This document shows, in pieces, positions 26,601 through 40,375 of a DNA stretch of 64,000 nucleotides. Source of the stretch: Takakia lepidozioides (lineage: Eukaryota > Streptophyta > Takakiopsida > Takakiales > Takakiaceae). A program made the position numbers and the translations under genes. The DNA is taken from the NCBI GenBank assembly GCA_030704615.1, contig CM060734.1, positions 27,094,001 to 27,158,000 on the forward strand, read 5' to 3'. Every line of letters begins with the position of its first letter. Position 1 is the stretch's first letter. The notes under the pieces are model-generated. The model saw nothing but the letters and a program-made list of their open reading frames with translations. It was not told the DNA's origin and ran no database searches.

Positions 26601-27418
26601 TGACAAGGTATGTCCAACACACTCGCAATGTTTGAAAGCAATCAAAAATCATTTGAACATCGAACGATGGGTTCACCCTTTCAATCAATTTTGATTGACT
26701 TCATACTTGAGAGGAGCATGTGACAAGGTATGTCCAACACACTCGCAATGTTTGAAAGCAATCAAAATCATTTGAACATCGAACGATGGGTTCACCCTTT
26801 CAATCAATTTTGATTGACTTCATACTTGAGAGGAGCATGTGACAAGGTATGTCCAACACACTCGCAAAGTTTGAAAGCAATCAAAAATTCATTTGAACAT
26901 CGAACGATGGGTTCACCCTTTGAATCAATTTCGATTGACCTCATACTCGACACGTACCTCTGACAAGGTATGTCCAACACACTCGCAATGTTTGAAAGCA
27001 ATCAAAATCATTTGAACATCGAACGATGGGTTCACCCTTTCAATCAATTTTGATTGACTTCATACTTGAGAGGAGCATGTGACAAGGTATGTCCAACACA
27101 CTCGCAATGTTTGAAAGCAATCAAAATCATTTGAACATCGAACGATGGGTTCACCCTTTCAATCAATTTTGATTGACTTCATACTTGAGAGGAGCATGTG
27201 ACAAGGTATGTCCAACACACTCGCAAAGATTGAAAGCAATCAAAATTCATTTGAACATCGAACGATGGGTTCACCCTTTGAATCAATTTCGATTGACCTG
27301 ATACTTGACACGTACCTCTGACAAGGTATGTCCAACACACTCGCAATGTTTGAAAGCAATCAAAAATTCATTTGAACATCGAACGATGGGTTCACCCTTT
27401 CAATCAATTTTGATTGAC

Positions 27419-27442
27419 TTCATACTTGACACGTACCTCTGA
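27419..27442 (-). repeat. Chimeric linker in the right array, second example
   Basis: CTTCATACTTGA (A) is joined to CACGTACCTCTGAC (B), with the same switch point as at 20629 but in an otherwise clean stretch. That argues that at least some mixed linkers are real and not consensus errors. Confidence 0.78.
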
Positions 27443-29376
27443 CAAGGTATGTCCAACACACTCGCAATGTTGAAAGCAATCAAAATCATTTGAACATCGA
27501 ACGATGGGTTCACCCTTTCAATCAATTTTGATTGACTTCATACTTGAGAGGAGCATGTGACAAGGTATGTCCAACACACTCGCAATGTTTGAAAGCAATC
27601 AAAAATCATTTGAACATCGAACGATGGGTTCACCCTTTCAATCAATTTTGATTGACTTCATACTTGAGAGGAGCATGTGACAAGGTATGTCCAACACACT
27701 CGCAAAGATTGAAAGCAATCAAAATTCATTTGAACATCGAACGATGGGTTCACCCTTTCAATCAATTTCGATTGACCTCATACTTGAGAGGAGCATGTGA
27801 CAAGGTATGTCCAACACACTCGCAATGTTTGAAAGCAATCAAAAATTCATTTGAACATCGAACGATGGGTTCACCCTTTCAATCAATTTTGATTGACTGA
27901 TACTTGAGAGGAGCCTGTGACAAGGTATGTCCAACACACTCGCAATGTTTGAAAGCAATCAAAAATTCATTTGAACATCGAACGATGGGTTCACCCTTTG
28001 AATCAATTTTGATTGACCTGATACTCGACACGTACCTCTGACAAGGTATGTCCAACACACTCGCAATGTTTGAAAGCAATCAAAATCATTTGAACATCGA
28101 ACGATGGGTTCACCCTTTCAATCAATTTTGATTGACTTCATACTTGAGAGGAGCATGTGACAAGGTATGTCCAACACACTCGCAAAGATTGAAAGCAATC
28201 AAAAATTCATTTGAACATCGAACGATGGGTTCACCCTTGAATCAATTTCGATTGACCTGATACTCGACACGTACCTCTGACAAGGTATGTCCAACACACT
28301 CGCAATGTTTGAAAGCAATCAAAATCATTTGAACATCGAACGATGGGTTCACCCTTTCAATCAATTTTGATTGACTTCATACTTGAGAGGAGCATGTGAC
28401 AAGGTATGTCCAACACACTCGCAAAGATTGAAAGCAATCAAAATTCATTTGAACATCGAACGATGGGTTCACCCTTTCAATCAATTTTGATTGACTTCAT
28501 ACTTGAGAGGAGCATGTGACAAGGTATGTCCAACACACTCGCAAAGATTGAAAGCAATCAAAAATCATTTGAACATCGAACGATGGGTTCACCCTTTGAA
28601 TCAATTTCGATTGACCTGATACTCGACACGTACCTCTGACAAGGTATGTCCAACACACTCGCAATGTTTGAAAGCAATCAAAATTCATTTGAACATCGAA
28701 CGATGGGTTCACCCTTTCAATCAATTTTGATTGACTTCATACTTGAGAGGAGCATGTGACAAGGTATGTCCAACACACTCGCAAAGATTGAAAGCAATCA
28801 AAAATTCATTTGAACATCGAACGATGGGTTCACCCTTTGAATCAATTTCGATTGACCTCATACTTGAGAGGAGCATGTGACAAGGTATGTCCAACACACT
28901 CGCAATGTTTGAAAGCAATCAAAAATTCATTTGAACATCGAACGATGGGTTCACCCTTTCAATCAATTTTGATTGACTTCATACTTGAGAGGAGCATGTG
29001 ACAAGGTATGTCCAACACACTCGCAAAGATTGAAAGCAATCAAAAATTCATTTGAACATCGAACGATGGGTTCACCCTTTCAATCAATTTCGATTGACCT
29101 GATACTCGACACGTACCTCTGACAAGGTATGTCCAACACACTCGCAAAGTTTGAAAGCAATCAAAAATCATTTGAACATCGAACGATGGGTTCACCCTTT
29201 GAATCAATTTCGATTGACCTGATACTGACACGTACCTCTGACAAGGTATGTCCAACACACTCGCAATGTTTGAAAGCAATCAAAATCATTTGAACATCGA
29301 ACGATGGGTTCACCCTTTCAATCAATTTTGATTGACTTCATACTTGAGAGGAGCATGTGACAAGGTATGTCCAACA

Positions 29377-30819
29377 CACTCGCAAAGATTGAAAGCAATC
29401 AAAATTCATTTGAACATCGAACGATGGGTTCACCCTTTGAATCAATTTCGATTGACCTGATACTCGACACGTACCTCTGACAAGGTATGTCCAACACACT
29501 CGCAATGTTTGAAAGCAATCAAAAATCATTTGAACATCGAACGATGGGTTCACCCTTTCAATCAATTTTGATTGACTTCATACTTGAGAGGAGCATGTGA
29601 CAAGGTATGTCCAACACACTCGCAAAGATTTGAAAGCAATCAAAAATTCATTTGAACATCGAACGATGGGTTCACCCTTTGAATCAATTTCGATTGACCT
29701 GATACTCGACACGTACCTCTGACAAGGTATGTCCAACACACTCGCAATGTTTGAAAGCAATCAAAATCATTTGAACATCGAACGATGGGTTCACCCTTTC
29801 AATCAATTTTGATTGACTTCATACTTGAGAGGAGCATGTGACAAGGTATGTCCAACACACTCGCAAAGATTGAAAGCAATCAAAAATTCATTTGAACATC
29901 GAACGATGGGTTCACCCTTTGAATCAATTTTGATTGACGTGATACTCGACACGTACCTCTGACAAGGTATGTCCAACACACTCGCAATGTTTGAAAGCAA
30001 TCAAAAATCATTTGAACATCGAACGATGGGTTCACCCTTTCAATCAATTTTGATTGACTTCATACTTGAGAGGAGCATGTGACAAGGTATGTCCAACACA
30101 CTCGCAAAGATTGAAAGCAATCAAAAATTCATTTGAACATCGAACGATGGGTTCACCCTTTGAATCAATTTTGATTGACCTGATACTCGACACGTACCTC
30201 TGACAAGGTATGTCCAACACACTCGCAATGTTTGAAAGCAATCAAAATCATTTGAACATCGAACGATGGGTTCACCCTTTCAATCAATTTTGATTGACTT
30301 CATACTTGAGAGGAGCATGTGACAAGGTATGTCCAACACACTCGCAAAGATTGAAAGCAATCAAAAATTCATTTGAACATCGAACGATGGGTTCACCCTT
30401 TGAATCAATTTCGATTGACCTCATACTCGACACGTACCTCTGACAAGGTATGTCCAACACACTCGCAATGTTTGAAAGCAATCAAAAATCATTTGAACAT
30501 CGAACGATGGGTTCACCCTTTCAATCAATTTTGATTGACTTCATACTTGAGAGGAGCATGTGACAAGGTATGTCCAACACACTCGCAAAGATTGAAAGCA
30601 ATCAAAAATTCATTTGAACATCGAACGATGGGTTCACCCTTTGAATCAATTTCGATTGACCTGATACTCGACACGTACCTCTGACAAGGTATGTCCAACA
30701 CACTCGCAATGTTTGAAAGCAATCAAAATCATTTGAACATCGAACGATGGGTTCACCCTTTCAATCAATTTTGATTGACTTCATACTTGAGAGGAGCATG
30801 TGACAAGGTATGTCCAACA
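29377..30819 (-). repeat. Run of six A-B dimers (about 240 bp each)
   Basis: Linkers alternate strictly B, A, B, A for twelve monomers (1443 bp, 240.5 bp per pair). B linkers vary slightly between pairs (CCTGATACTC, CGTGATACTC, CCTCATACTC), so the pairs are not one recent identical amplification. It is flanked by two adjacent B monomers on the left and four consecutive A monomers on the right. Confidence 0.85.
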
Positions 30820-33800
30820 CACTCGCAATGTTTGAAAGCAATCAAAATCATTTGAACATCGAACGATGGGTTCACCCTTTCAATCAATTTTGATTGACTT
30901 CATACTTGAGAGGAGCATGTGACAAGGTATGTCCAACACACTCGCAATGTTGAAAGCAATCAAAAATCATTTGAACATCGAACGATGGGTTCACCCTTTC
31001 AATCAATTTTGATTGACTTCATACTTGAGAGGAGCATGTGACAAGGTATGTCCAACACACTCGCAATGTTTGAAAGCAATCAAAAATCATTTGAACATCG
31101 AACGATGGGTTCACCCTTTCAATCAATTTTGATTGACTTCATACTTGAGAGGAGCATGTGACAAGGTATGTCCAACACACTCGCAAAGATTGAAAGCAAT
31201 CAAAAATTCATTTGAACATCGAACGATGGGTTCACCCTTTGAATCAATTTCGATTGACCTGATACTCGACACGTACCTCTGACAAGGTATGTCCAACACA
31301 CTCGCAATGTTTGAAAGCAATCAAAATCATTTGAACATCGAACGATGGGTTCACCCTTTCAATCAATTTTGATTGACTTCATACTTGAGAGGAGCATGTG
31401 ACAAGGTATGTCCAACACACTCGCAAAGATTGAAAGCAATCAAAAATTCATTTGAACATCGAACGATGGGTTCACCCTTTCAATCAATTTCGATTGACCT
31501 GATACTCGACACGTACCTCTGACAAGGTATGTCCAACACACTCGCAATGTTTGAAAGCAATCAAAAATCATTTGAACATCGAACGATGGGTTCACCCTTT
31601 CAATCAATTTTGATTGACTTGATACTCGACACGTACCTCTGACAAGGTATGTCCAACACACTCGCAATGTTTGAAAGCAATCAAAAATCATTTGAACATC
31701 GAACGATGGGTTCACCCTTTCAATCAATTTTGATTGACTTCATACTTGAGAGGAGCATGTGACAAGGTATGTCCAACACACTCGCAAAGATTGAAAGCAA
31801 TCAAAAATTCATTTGAACATCGAACGATGGGTTCACCCTTTCAATCAATTTTGATTGACTTCATACTTGAGAGGAGCATGTGACAAGGTATGTCCAACAC
31901 ACTCGCAAAGATTGAAAGCAATCAAAAATTCATTTGAACATCGAACGATGGGTTCACCCTTTGAATCAATTTTGATTGACTGATACTCGACACGTACCTC
32001 TGACAAGGTATGTCCAACACACTCGCAATGTTTGAAAGCAATCAAAATCATTTGAACATCGAACGATGGGTTCACCCTTTCAATCAATTTTGATTGACTT
32101 CATACTTGAGAGGAGCATGTGACAAGGTATGTCCAACACACTCGCAATGTTTGAAAGCAATCAAAAATCATTTGAACATCGAACGATGGGTTCACCCTTT
32201 CAATCAATTTTGATTGACTTCATACTTGAGAGGAGCATGTGACAAGGTATGTCCAACACACTCGCAATGTTTGAAAGCAATCAAAATCATTTGAACATCG
32301 AACGATGGGTTCACCCTTTCAATCAATTTGATTGACTTCATACTTGAGAGGAGCATGTGACAAGGTATGTCCAACACACTCGCATGTTTGAAAGCAATCA
32401 AAAATTCATTTGAACATCGAACGATGGGTTCACCCTTTCAATCAATTTTGATTGACTTCATACTTGAGAGGAGCATGTGACAAGGTATGTCCAACACACT
32501 CGCAAGATTGAAAGCAATCAAAAATTCATTTGAACATCGAACGATGGGTTCACCCTTTCAATCAATTTCGATTGACCTCATACTTGAGAGGAGCATGTGA
32601 CAAGGTATGTCCAACACACTCGCAAAGATTGAAAGCAATCAAAAATTCATTTGAACATCGAACGATGGGTTCACCCTTTCAATCAATTTCGATTGACTTC
32701 ATACTTGAGAGGAGCATGTGACAAGGTATGTCCAACACACTCGCAAAGATTGAAAGCAATCAAAATTCATTTGAACATCGAACGATGGGTTCACCCTTTG
32801 AATCAATTTCGATTGACTGATACTTGACACGTACCTGTGACAAGGTATGTCCAACACACTCGCAATGTTTGAAAGCAATCAAAAATCATTTGAACATCGA
32901 ACGATGGGTTCACCCTTTGAATCAATTTCGATTGACCTGATACTTGACACGTACCTCTGACAAGGTATGTCCAACACACTCGCAATGTTTGAAAGCAATC
33001 AAAATCATTTGAACATCGAACGATGGGTTCACCCTTTCAATCAATTTTGATTGACTTCATACTTGAGAGGAGCATGTGACAAGGTATGTCCAACACACTC
33101 GCAATGTTTGAAAGCAATCAAAAATCATTTGAACATCGAACGATGGGTTCACCCTTGAATCAATTTCGATTGACCTGATACTTGACACGTACCTCTGACA
33201 AGGTATGTCCAACACACTCGCAATGTTTGAAAGCAATCAAAATCATTTGAACATCGAACGATGGGTTCACCCTTTCAATCAATTTTGATTGACTTCATAC
33301 TTGAGAGGAGCATGTGACAAGGTATGTCCAACACACTCGCAAGATTGAAAGCAATCAAAATCATTTGAACATCGAACGATGGGTTCACCCTTTCAATCAA
33401 TTTTGATTGACTTCATACTTGAGAGGAGCATGTGACAAGGTATGTCCAACACACTCGCAATGTTTGAAAGCAATCAAAAATTCATTTGAACATCGAACGA
33501 TGGGTTCACCCTTTCAATCAATTTTGATTGACTTCATACTTGAGAGGAGCATGTGACAAGGTATGTCCAACACACTCGCAAAGATTGAAAGCAATCAAAA
33601 ATTCATTTGAACATCGAACGATGGGTTCACCCTTTGAATCAATTTCGATTGACCTCATACTTGAGAGGAGCATGACAAGGTATGTCCAACACACTCGCAA
33701 TGTTTGAAAGCAATCAAAAATTCATTTGAACATCGAACGATGGGTTCACCCTTTCAATCAATTTTGATTGACCTGATACTTGACAGGACTCTGACAAGGT

Positions 33801-36800
33801 ATGTCCAACACACTCGCAATGTTTGAAAGCAATCAAAATTCATTTGAACATCGAACGATGGGTTCACCCTTTGAATCAATTTCGATTGACCTGATACTCG
33901 ACACGTACCTCTGACAAGGTATGTCCAACACACTCGCAATGTTTGAAAGCAATCAAAATCATTTGAACATCGAACGATGGGTTCACCCTTTCAATCAATT
34001 TTGATTGACTTCATACTTGAGAGGAGCATGTGACAAGGTATGTCCAACACACTCGCAAAGATTGAAAGCAATCAAAAATTCATTTGAACATCGAACGATG
34101 GGTTCACCCTTCGAATCAATTTCGATTGACGTCATACTCGACACGTACCTCTGACAAGGTATGTCCAACACACTCGCAATGTTTGAAAGCAATCAAAAAT
34201 CATTTGAACATCGAACGATGGGTTCACCCTTTCAATCAATTTTGATTGACTTCATACTTGAGAGGAGCATGTGACAAGGTATGTCCAACACACTCGCAAA
34301 ATTGAAAGCAATCAAAATTCATTTGAACATCGAACGATGGGTTCACCCTTTCAATCAATTTGATTGACTTCATACTTGAGAGGAGCATGTGACAAGGTAT
34401 GTCCAACACACTCGCAAAGATTGAAAGCAATCAAAAATCATTTGAACATCGAACGATGGGTTCACCCTTGAATCAATTTCGATTGACCTGATACTCGACA
34501 CGTACCTCGACAAGGTATGTCCAACACACTCGCAATGTTTGAAAGCAATCAAAATTCATTTGAACATCGAACGATGGGTTCACCCTTTCAATCAATTTTG
34601 ATTGACTTCATACTTGAGAGGAGCATGTGACAAGGTATGTCCAACACACTCGCAAAGATTGAAAGCAATCAAAATTCATTTGAACATCGAACGATGGGTT
34701 CACCCTTTCAATCAATTTCGATTGACCTCATACTTGAGAGGAGCATTGACAAGGTATGTCCAACACACTCGCAAAGATTGAAAGCAATCAAAAATTCATT
34801 TGAACATCGAACGATGGGTTCACCCTTTCAATCAATTTTGATTGACTTCATACTTAGAGGAGCATGTGACAAGGTATGTCCAACACACTCGCAAAGTTTG
34901 AAAGCAATCAAAAATTCATTTGAACATCGAACGATGGGTTCACCCTTTAATCAATTTCGATTGACCTGATACTCCACACGTACCTCTGACAAGGTATGTC
35001 CAACACACTCGCAATGTTTGAAAGCAATCAAAATCATTTGAACATCGAACGATGGGTTCACCCTTTCAATCAATTTTGATTGACTTCATACTTGAGAGGA
35101 GCATGTGACAAGGTATGTCCAACACACTCGCAAAGTTTGAAAGCAATCAAAAATCATTTGAACATCGAACGATGGGTTCACCCTTTGAATCAATTTCGAT
35201 TGACCTGATACTCACACGTACCTCTGACAAGGTATGTCCAACACACTCGCAATGTTTGAAAAGCAATTCATTTGAACATCGAACGATGGGTTCACCCTTT
35301 CAATCAATTTTGATTGACTTCATACTTGAGAGGAGCATGTGACAAGGTATGTCCAACACACTCGCAAAGATTGAAAGCAATCAAAATTCATTTGAACATC
35401 GAACGATGGGTTCACCCTTTGAATCAATTCGATTGACTTCATACTTGAGAGAGCATGTGACAAGGTATGTCCAACACACTCGCAAAGATTGAAAGCAATC
35501 AAAAATCATTTGAACATCGAACGATGGGTTCACCCTTTCAATCAATTTTGATTGACTTCATACTTGAGAGGAGCATGTGACAAGGTATGTCCAACACCTC
35601 GCAAGTTTGAAAGCAATCAAAAATTCATTTGAACATCGAACGATGGGTTCACCCTTTGAATCAATTTCGATTGACCTGATACTCGACACGTACCTCTGAC
35701 AAGGTATGTCCAACACACTCGCAATGTTTGAAAGCAATCAAAAATCATTTGAACATCGAACGATGGGTTCACCCTTTCAATCAATTTGATTGACTTCATA
35801 CTTGAGAGGAGCATGTGACAAGGTATGTCCAACACACTCGCAATGTTTGAAAGCAATCAAAAATCATTTGAACATCGAACGATGGGTTCACCCTTTGAAT
35901 CATTTCGATTGACGTCATACTTGACACGTACCTCTGACAAGGTATGTCCAACACACTCGCAATGTTTGAAAGCAATCAAAAATCATTTGAACATCGAACG
36001 ATGGGTTCACCCTTTCAATCAATTTTGATTGACTTCATACTTGAGAGGAGCATGTGACAAGGTATGTCCAACACACTCGCAAAGATTGAAAGCAATAATC
36101 AAAAATTCATTTGAACATCGAACGATGGGTTCACCCTTCGAATCAATTTCGATTGACTTGATACTCGACACGTACCTCTGACAAGGTATGTCCAACACAC
36201 TCGCAATGTTTGAAAGCAATCAAAATCATTTGAACATCGAACGATGGGTTCACCCTTTCAATCAATTTTGATTGACTTCATACTTGAGAGGAGCATGTGA
36301 CAAGGTATGTCCAACACACTCGCAAAGATTGAAAGCAATCAAAATCATTTGAACATCGAACGATGGGTTCACCCTTTCAATCAATTTTGATTGACTTCAT
36401 ACTTGAGAGGAGCATGTGACAAGGTATGTCCAACACACTCGCAAGATTGAAAGCAATCAAAAATCATTTGAACATCGAACGATGGGTTCACCCTTTGAAT
36501 CAATTTCGATTGACCTGATACTTGCACGTACCTCTGACAAGGTATGTCCAACACACTCGCAATGTTTGAAAGCAATCAAATCATTTGAACATCGAACGAT
36601 GGGTTCACCCTTTCAATCAATTTTGATTGACTTCATACTTGAGAGGAGCATGTGACAAGGTATGTCCAACACACTCGCAAAGATTGAAAGCAATCAAAAT
36701 TCATTTGAACATCGAACGATGGGTTCACCCTTTGAATCAATTTCGATTGACTTCATACTTGACAGGTAGCATGTGACAAGGTATGTCCAACACACTCGCA

Positions 36801-39800
36801 AAGATTGAAAGCAATCAAAAATTCATTTGAACATCGAACGATGGGTTCACCCTTTGAATCAATTTCGATTGACCTGATACTCGACACGTACCTCTGACAA
36901 GGTATGTCCAACACACTCGCAATGTTTGAAAGCAATCAAAGATCATTTGAACATCGAACGATGGGTTCACCCTTTCAATCAATTTTGATTGACTTCATAC
37001 TTGAGAGGAGCATGTGACAAGGTATGTCCAACACACTCGCAAAGATTGAAAGCAATCAAAAATTCATTTGAACATCGAACGATGGGTTCACCCTTTGAAT
37101 CAATTTCGATTGACCTGATACTCGACACGTACCTCTGACAAGGTATGTCCAACACACTCGCAATGTTTGAAAGCAATCAAAATCATTTGAACATCGAACG
37201 ATGGGTTCACCCTTTGAATCAATTTCGATTGACTTCATACTTGACAGGACCTGTGACAAGGTATGTCCAACACACTCGCAATGATTGAAAGCAATCAAAA
37301 ATCATTTGAACATCGAACGATGGGTTCACCCTTGAATCAATTTCGATTGACGTGATACTCGACACGTACCTCTGACAAGGTATGTCCAACACACTCGCAA
37401 TGTTTGAAAGCAATCAAAATCATTTGAACATCGAACGATGGGTTCACCCCTTTCAATCAATTTTGATTGACTTCATACTTGAGAGGAGCATGTGACAAGG
37501 TATGTCCAACACACTCGCAAGATTGAAAGCAATCAAAATTCATTTGAACATCGAACGATGGGTTCACCCTTTCAATCAATTTTGATTGACTTCATACTTG
37601 AGAGGAGCATGTGACAAGGTATGTCCAACACACTCGCAAAGATTGAAAGCATCAAAATTCATTTGAACATCGAACGATGGGTTTCCCCTTTCAATCAATT
37701 TTGATTGACTTCATACTCGACACGTACCTGACAAGGTATGTCCAACACACTCGCAATGTTTGAAAGCAATCAAAATTCATTTGAACATCGAACGATGGGT
37801 TCACCCTTTCAATCAATTTTGATTGACTTCATACTTGAGAGGAGCATGTGACAAGGTATGTCCAACACACTCGCAAAGATTGAAAGCAATCAAAAATCAT
37901 TTGAACATCGAACGATGGGTTCACCCTTTGAATCAATTTCGATTGACTCATACTTGAGAGCATGTGACAAGGTATGTCCAACACACTCGCAATGTTGAAA
38001 GCAATCAAAAATTCATTTGAACATCGAACGATGGGTTCACCCTTTGAATCAATTTGATTGACTGATACTCGACACGTACCTCTGACAAGGTATGTCCAAC
38101 ACACTCGCAATGTTTGAAAGCAATCAAAAATCATTTGAACATCGAACGATGGGTTCACCCTTTGAATCAATTTTGATTGACTTGATACTCGACACGTACC
38201 TGTGACAAGGTATGTCCAACACCTCGCAATGTTTGAAAGCAATCAAAATTCATTTGAACATCGAACGATGGTTTCACCCTTTGAATCAATTTCGATTGAC
38301 TTCATACTTGACACGTACCTCTGACAAGGTATGTCCAACACACTCGCAATGTTTGAAAGCAATCAAAATCATTTGAACATCGAACGATGGGTTCACCCTT
38401 TCAATCAATTTTGATTGACTTCATACTTGAGAGGAGCATGTGACAAGGTATGTCCAACACACTCGCAAGATTGAAAGCAATCAAAATCATTTGAACATCG
38501 AACGATGGGTTCACCTTTCAATCAATTTTGATTGACTTCATACTTGAGAGGCATGTGACAAGGTATGTCCAACACACTCGCAAGATTTGAAAGCAATCAA
38601 AAATCATTTGAACATCGAACGATGGGTTCACCCTTTGAATCATTTTGATTGACTTGATACTTGACAGGACCTCTGACAAGGTATGTCCAACACACTCGCA
38701 ATGTTTGAAAGCAATCAAAATCATTTGAACATCGAACGATGGGTTCACCCTTTCAATCAATTTTGATTGACTTCATACTTGAGAGGACATGTGACAAGGT
38801 ATGTCCAACACACTCGCAAAGATTTGAAAGCAATCAAAAATTCATTTGAACATCGAACGATGGGTTCACCCTTTGAATCAATTTTGATTGACGTGATACT
38901 CGACACGTACCTCTGACAAGGTATGTCCAACACACTCGCAATGTTTGAAAGCAATCAAAAATCATTTGAACATCGAACGATGGGTTCACCCTTTCAATCA
39001 ATTTTGATTGACTTCATACTTGAGAGGAGCATGTGACAGGTATGTCCAACACACTCGCAATGTTTGAAAGCAATCAAAAATCATTTGAACATCGAACGAT
39101 GGGTTCACCCTTTGAATCAATTCGATTGACCTGATACTCCACACTACCTCTGACAAGGTATGTCCAACACACTCGCAATGTTTGAAAGCAATCAAATCAT
39201 TTGAACATCGAACGATGGGTTCACCCTTTCAATCATTTGATTGACTTCATACTTGAGAGGAGCATGTGACAAGGTATGTCCAACACACTCAAAGATTGAA
39301 AGCAATCAAAATTTATTTGAACATCGAACGATGGGTTCACCCTTTGAATCAATTTCGATTGACCTGATACTCGACACGTACCTCTGACAAGGTATGTCCA
39401 ACACACTCGCAATGTTTGAAAGCAATCAAAATCATTTGAACATCGAACGATGGGTTCACCCTTTCAATCAATTTGATTGACTTCATACTTGAGAGGACCT
39501 GTGACAAGGTATGTCCAACACACTCGCAATGTTGAAAGCAATCAAAATTCATTTGAACATCGAACGATGGGTTCACCCTTTGAATCAATTTCGATTGACG
39601 TGATACTCGACACGTACCTCTGACAAGGTATGTCCAACACACTCGCAATGTTTGAAAGCAATCAAAATCATTTGAACATCGAACGATGGGTTCACCCTTT
39701 CAATCAATTTTGATTGACTTCATACTTGAGAGGAGCATGTGACAAGGTATGTCCAACACACTCGCAAAGATTGAAAGCAATCAAAAATTCATTTGAACAT

Positions 39801-40228
39801 CGAACGATGGGTTCACCCTTTGAATCAATTTCGATTGACCTGATACTCGACACGTACCTCTGACAAGGTATGTCCAACACACTCGCAATTTTGAAAGCAA
39901 TCAAAAATCATTTGAACATCGAACGATGGGTTCACCCTTTCAATCATTTTGATTGACTTCATACTTGAGAGGAGCATGTGACAAGGTATGTCCAACACAC
40001 TCGCAAAGATTGAAAGCAATCAAAATTCATTTGAACATCGAACGATGGGTTCACCCTTTCAATCAATTTTGATTGACTTCATACTTGAGAGGAGCATGTG
40101 ACAAGGTATGTCCAACACACTCGCAAAGATTGAAAGCAATCAAAAATTCATTTGAACATCGAACGATGGGTTCACCCTTTGAATCAATTTCGATTGACCT
40201 GATACTCGACACGTACCTCTGACAAGGT

Positions 40229-40375
40229 ATGCCAACACACTCGCAATGTTTGAAAGCAATCAAAAATTCATGATGAAAATTTGACATCGATGATGGTTCA
40301 CCCTTTCAATCAATTTTGATTGACTTCAACTTGAAGGACATGTGACAAGGTATGTCCAACCACACCTCGCAAGAT
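40229..40375 (-). repeat. Scrambled monomer patch
   Basis: One monomer is disrupted: GGTATGCCAACA at its left edge, then TTCATGATGAAAATTTGAC replacing TTCATTTGAACATCG, then ATCGATGATGG, TTCAACTTGAAGGACATG and GTCCAACCACACCTCGC. Flanking monomers on both sides are normal. It could be a poorly polished join between read clusters or a real local rearrangement. Confidence 0.7.
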
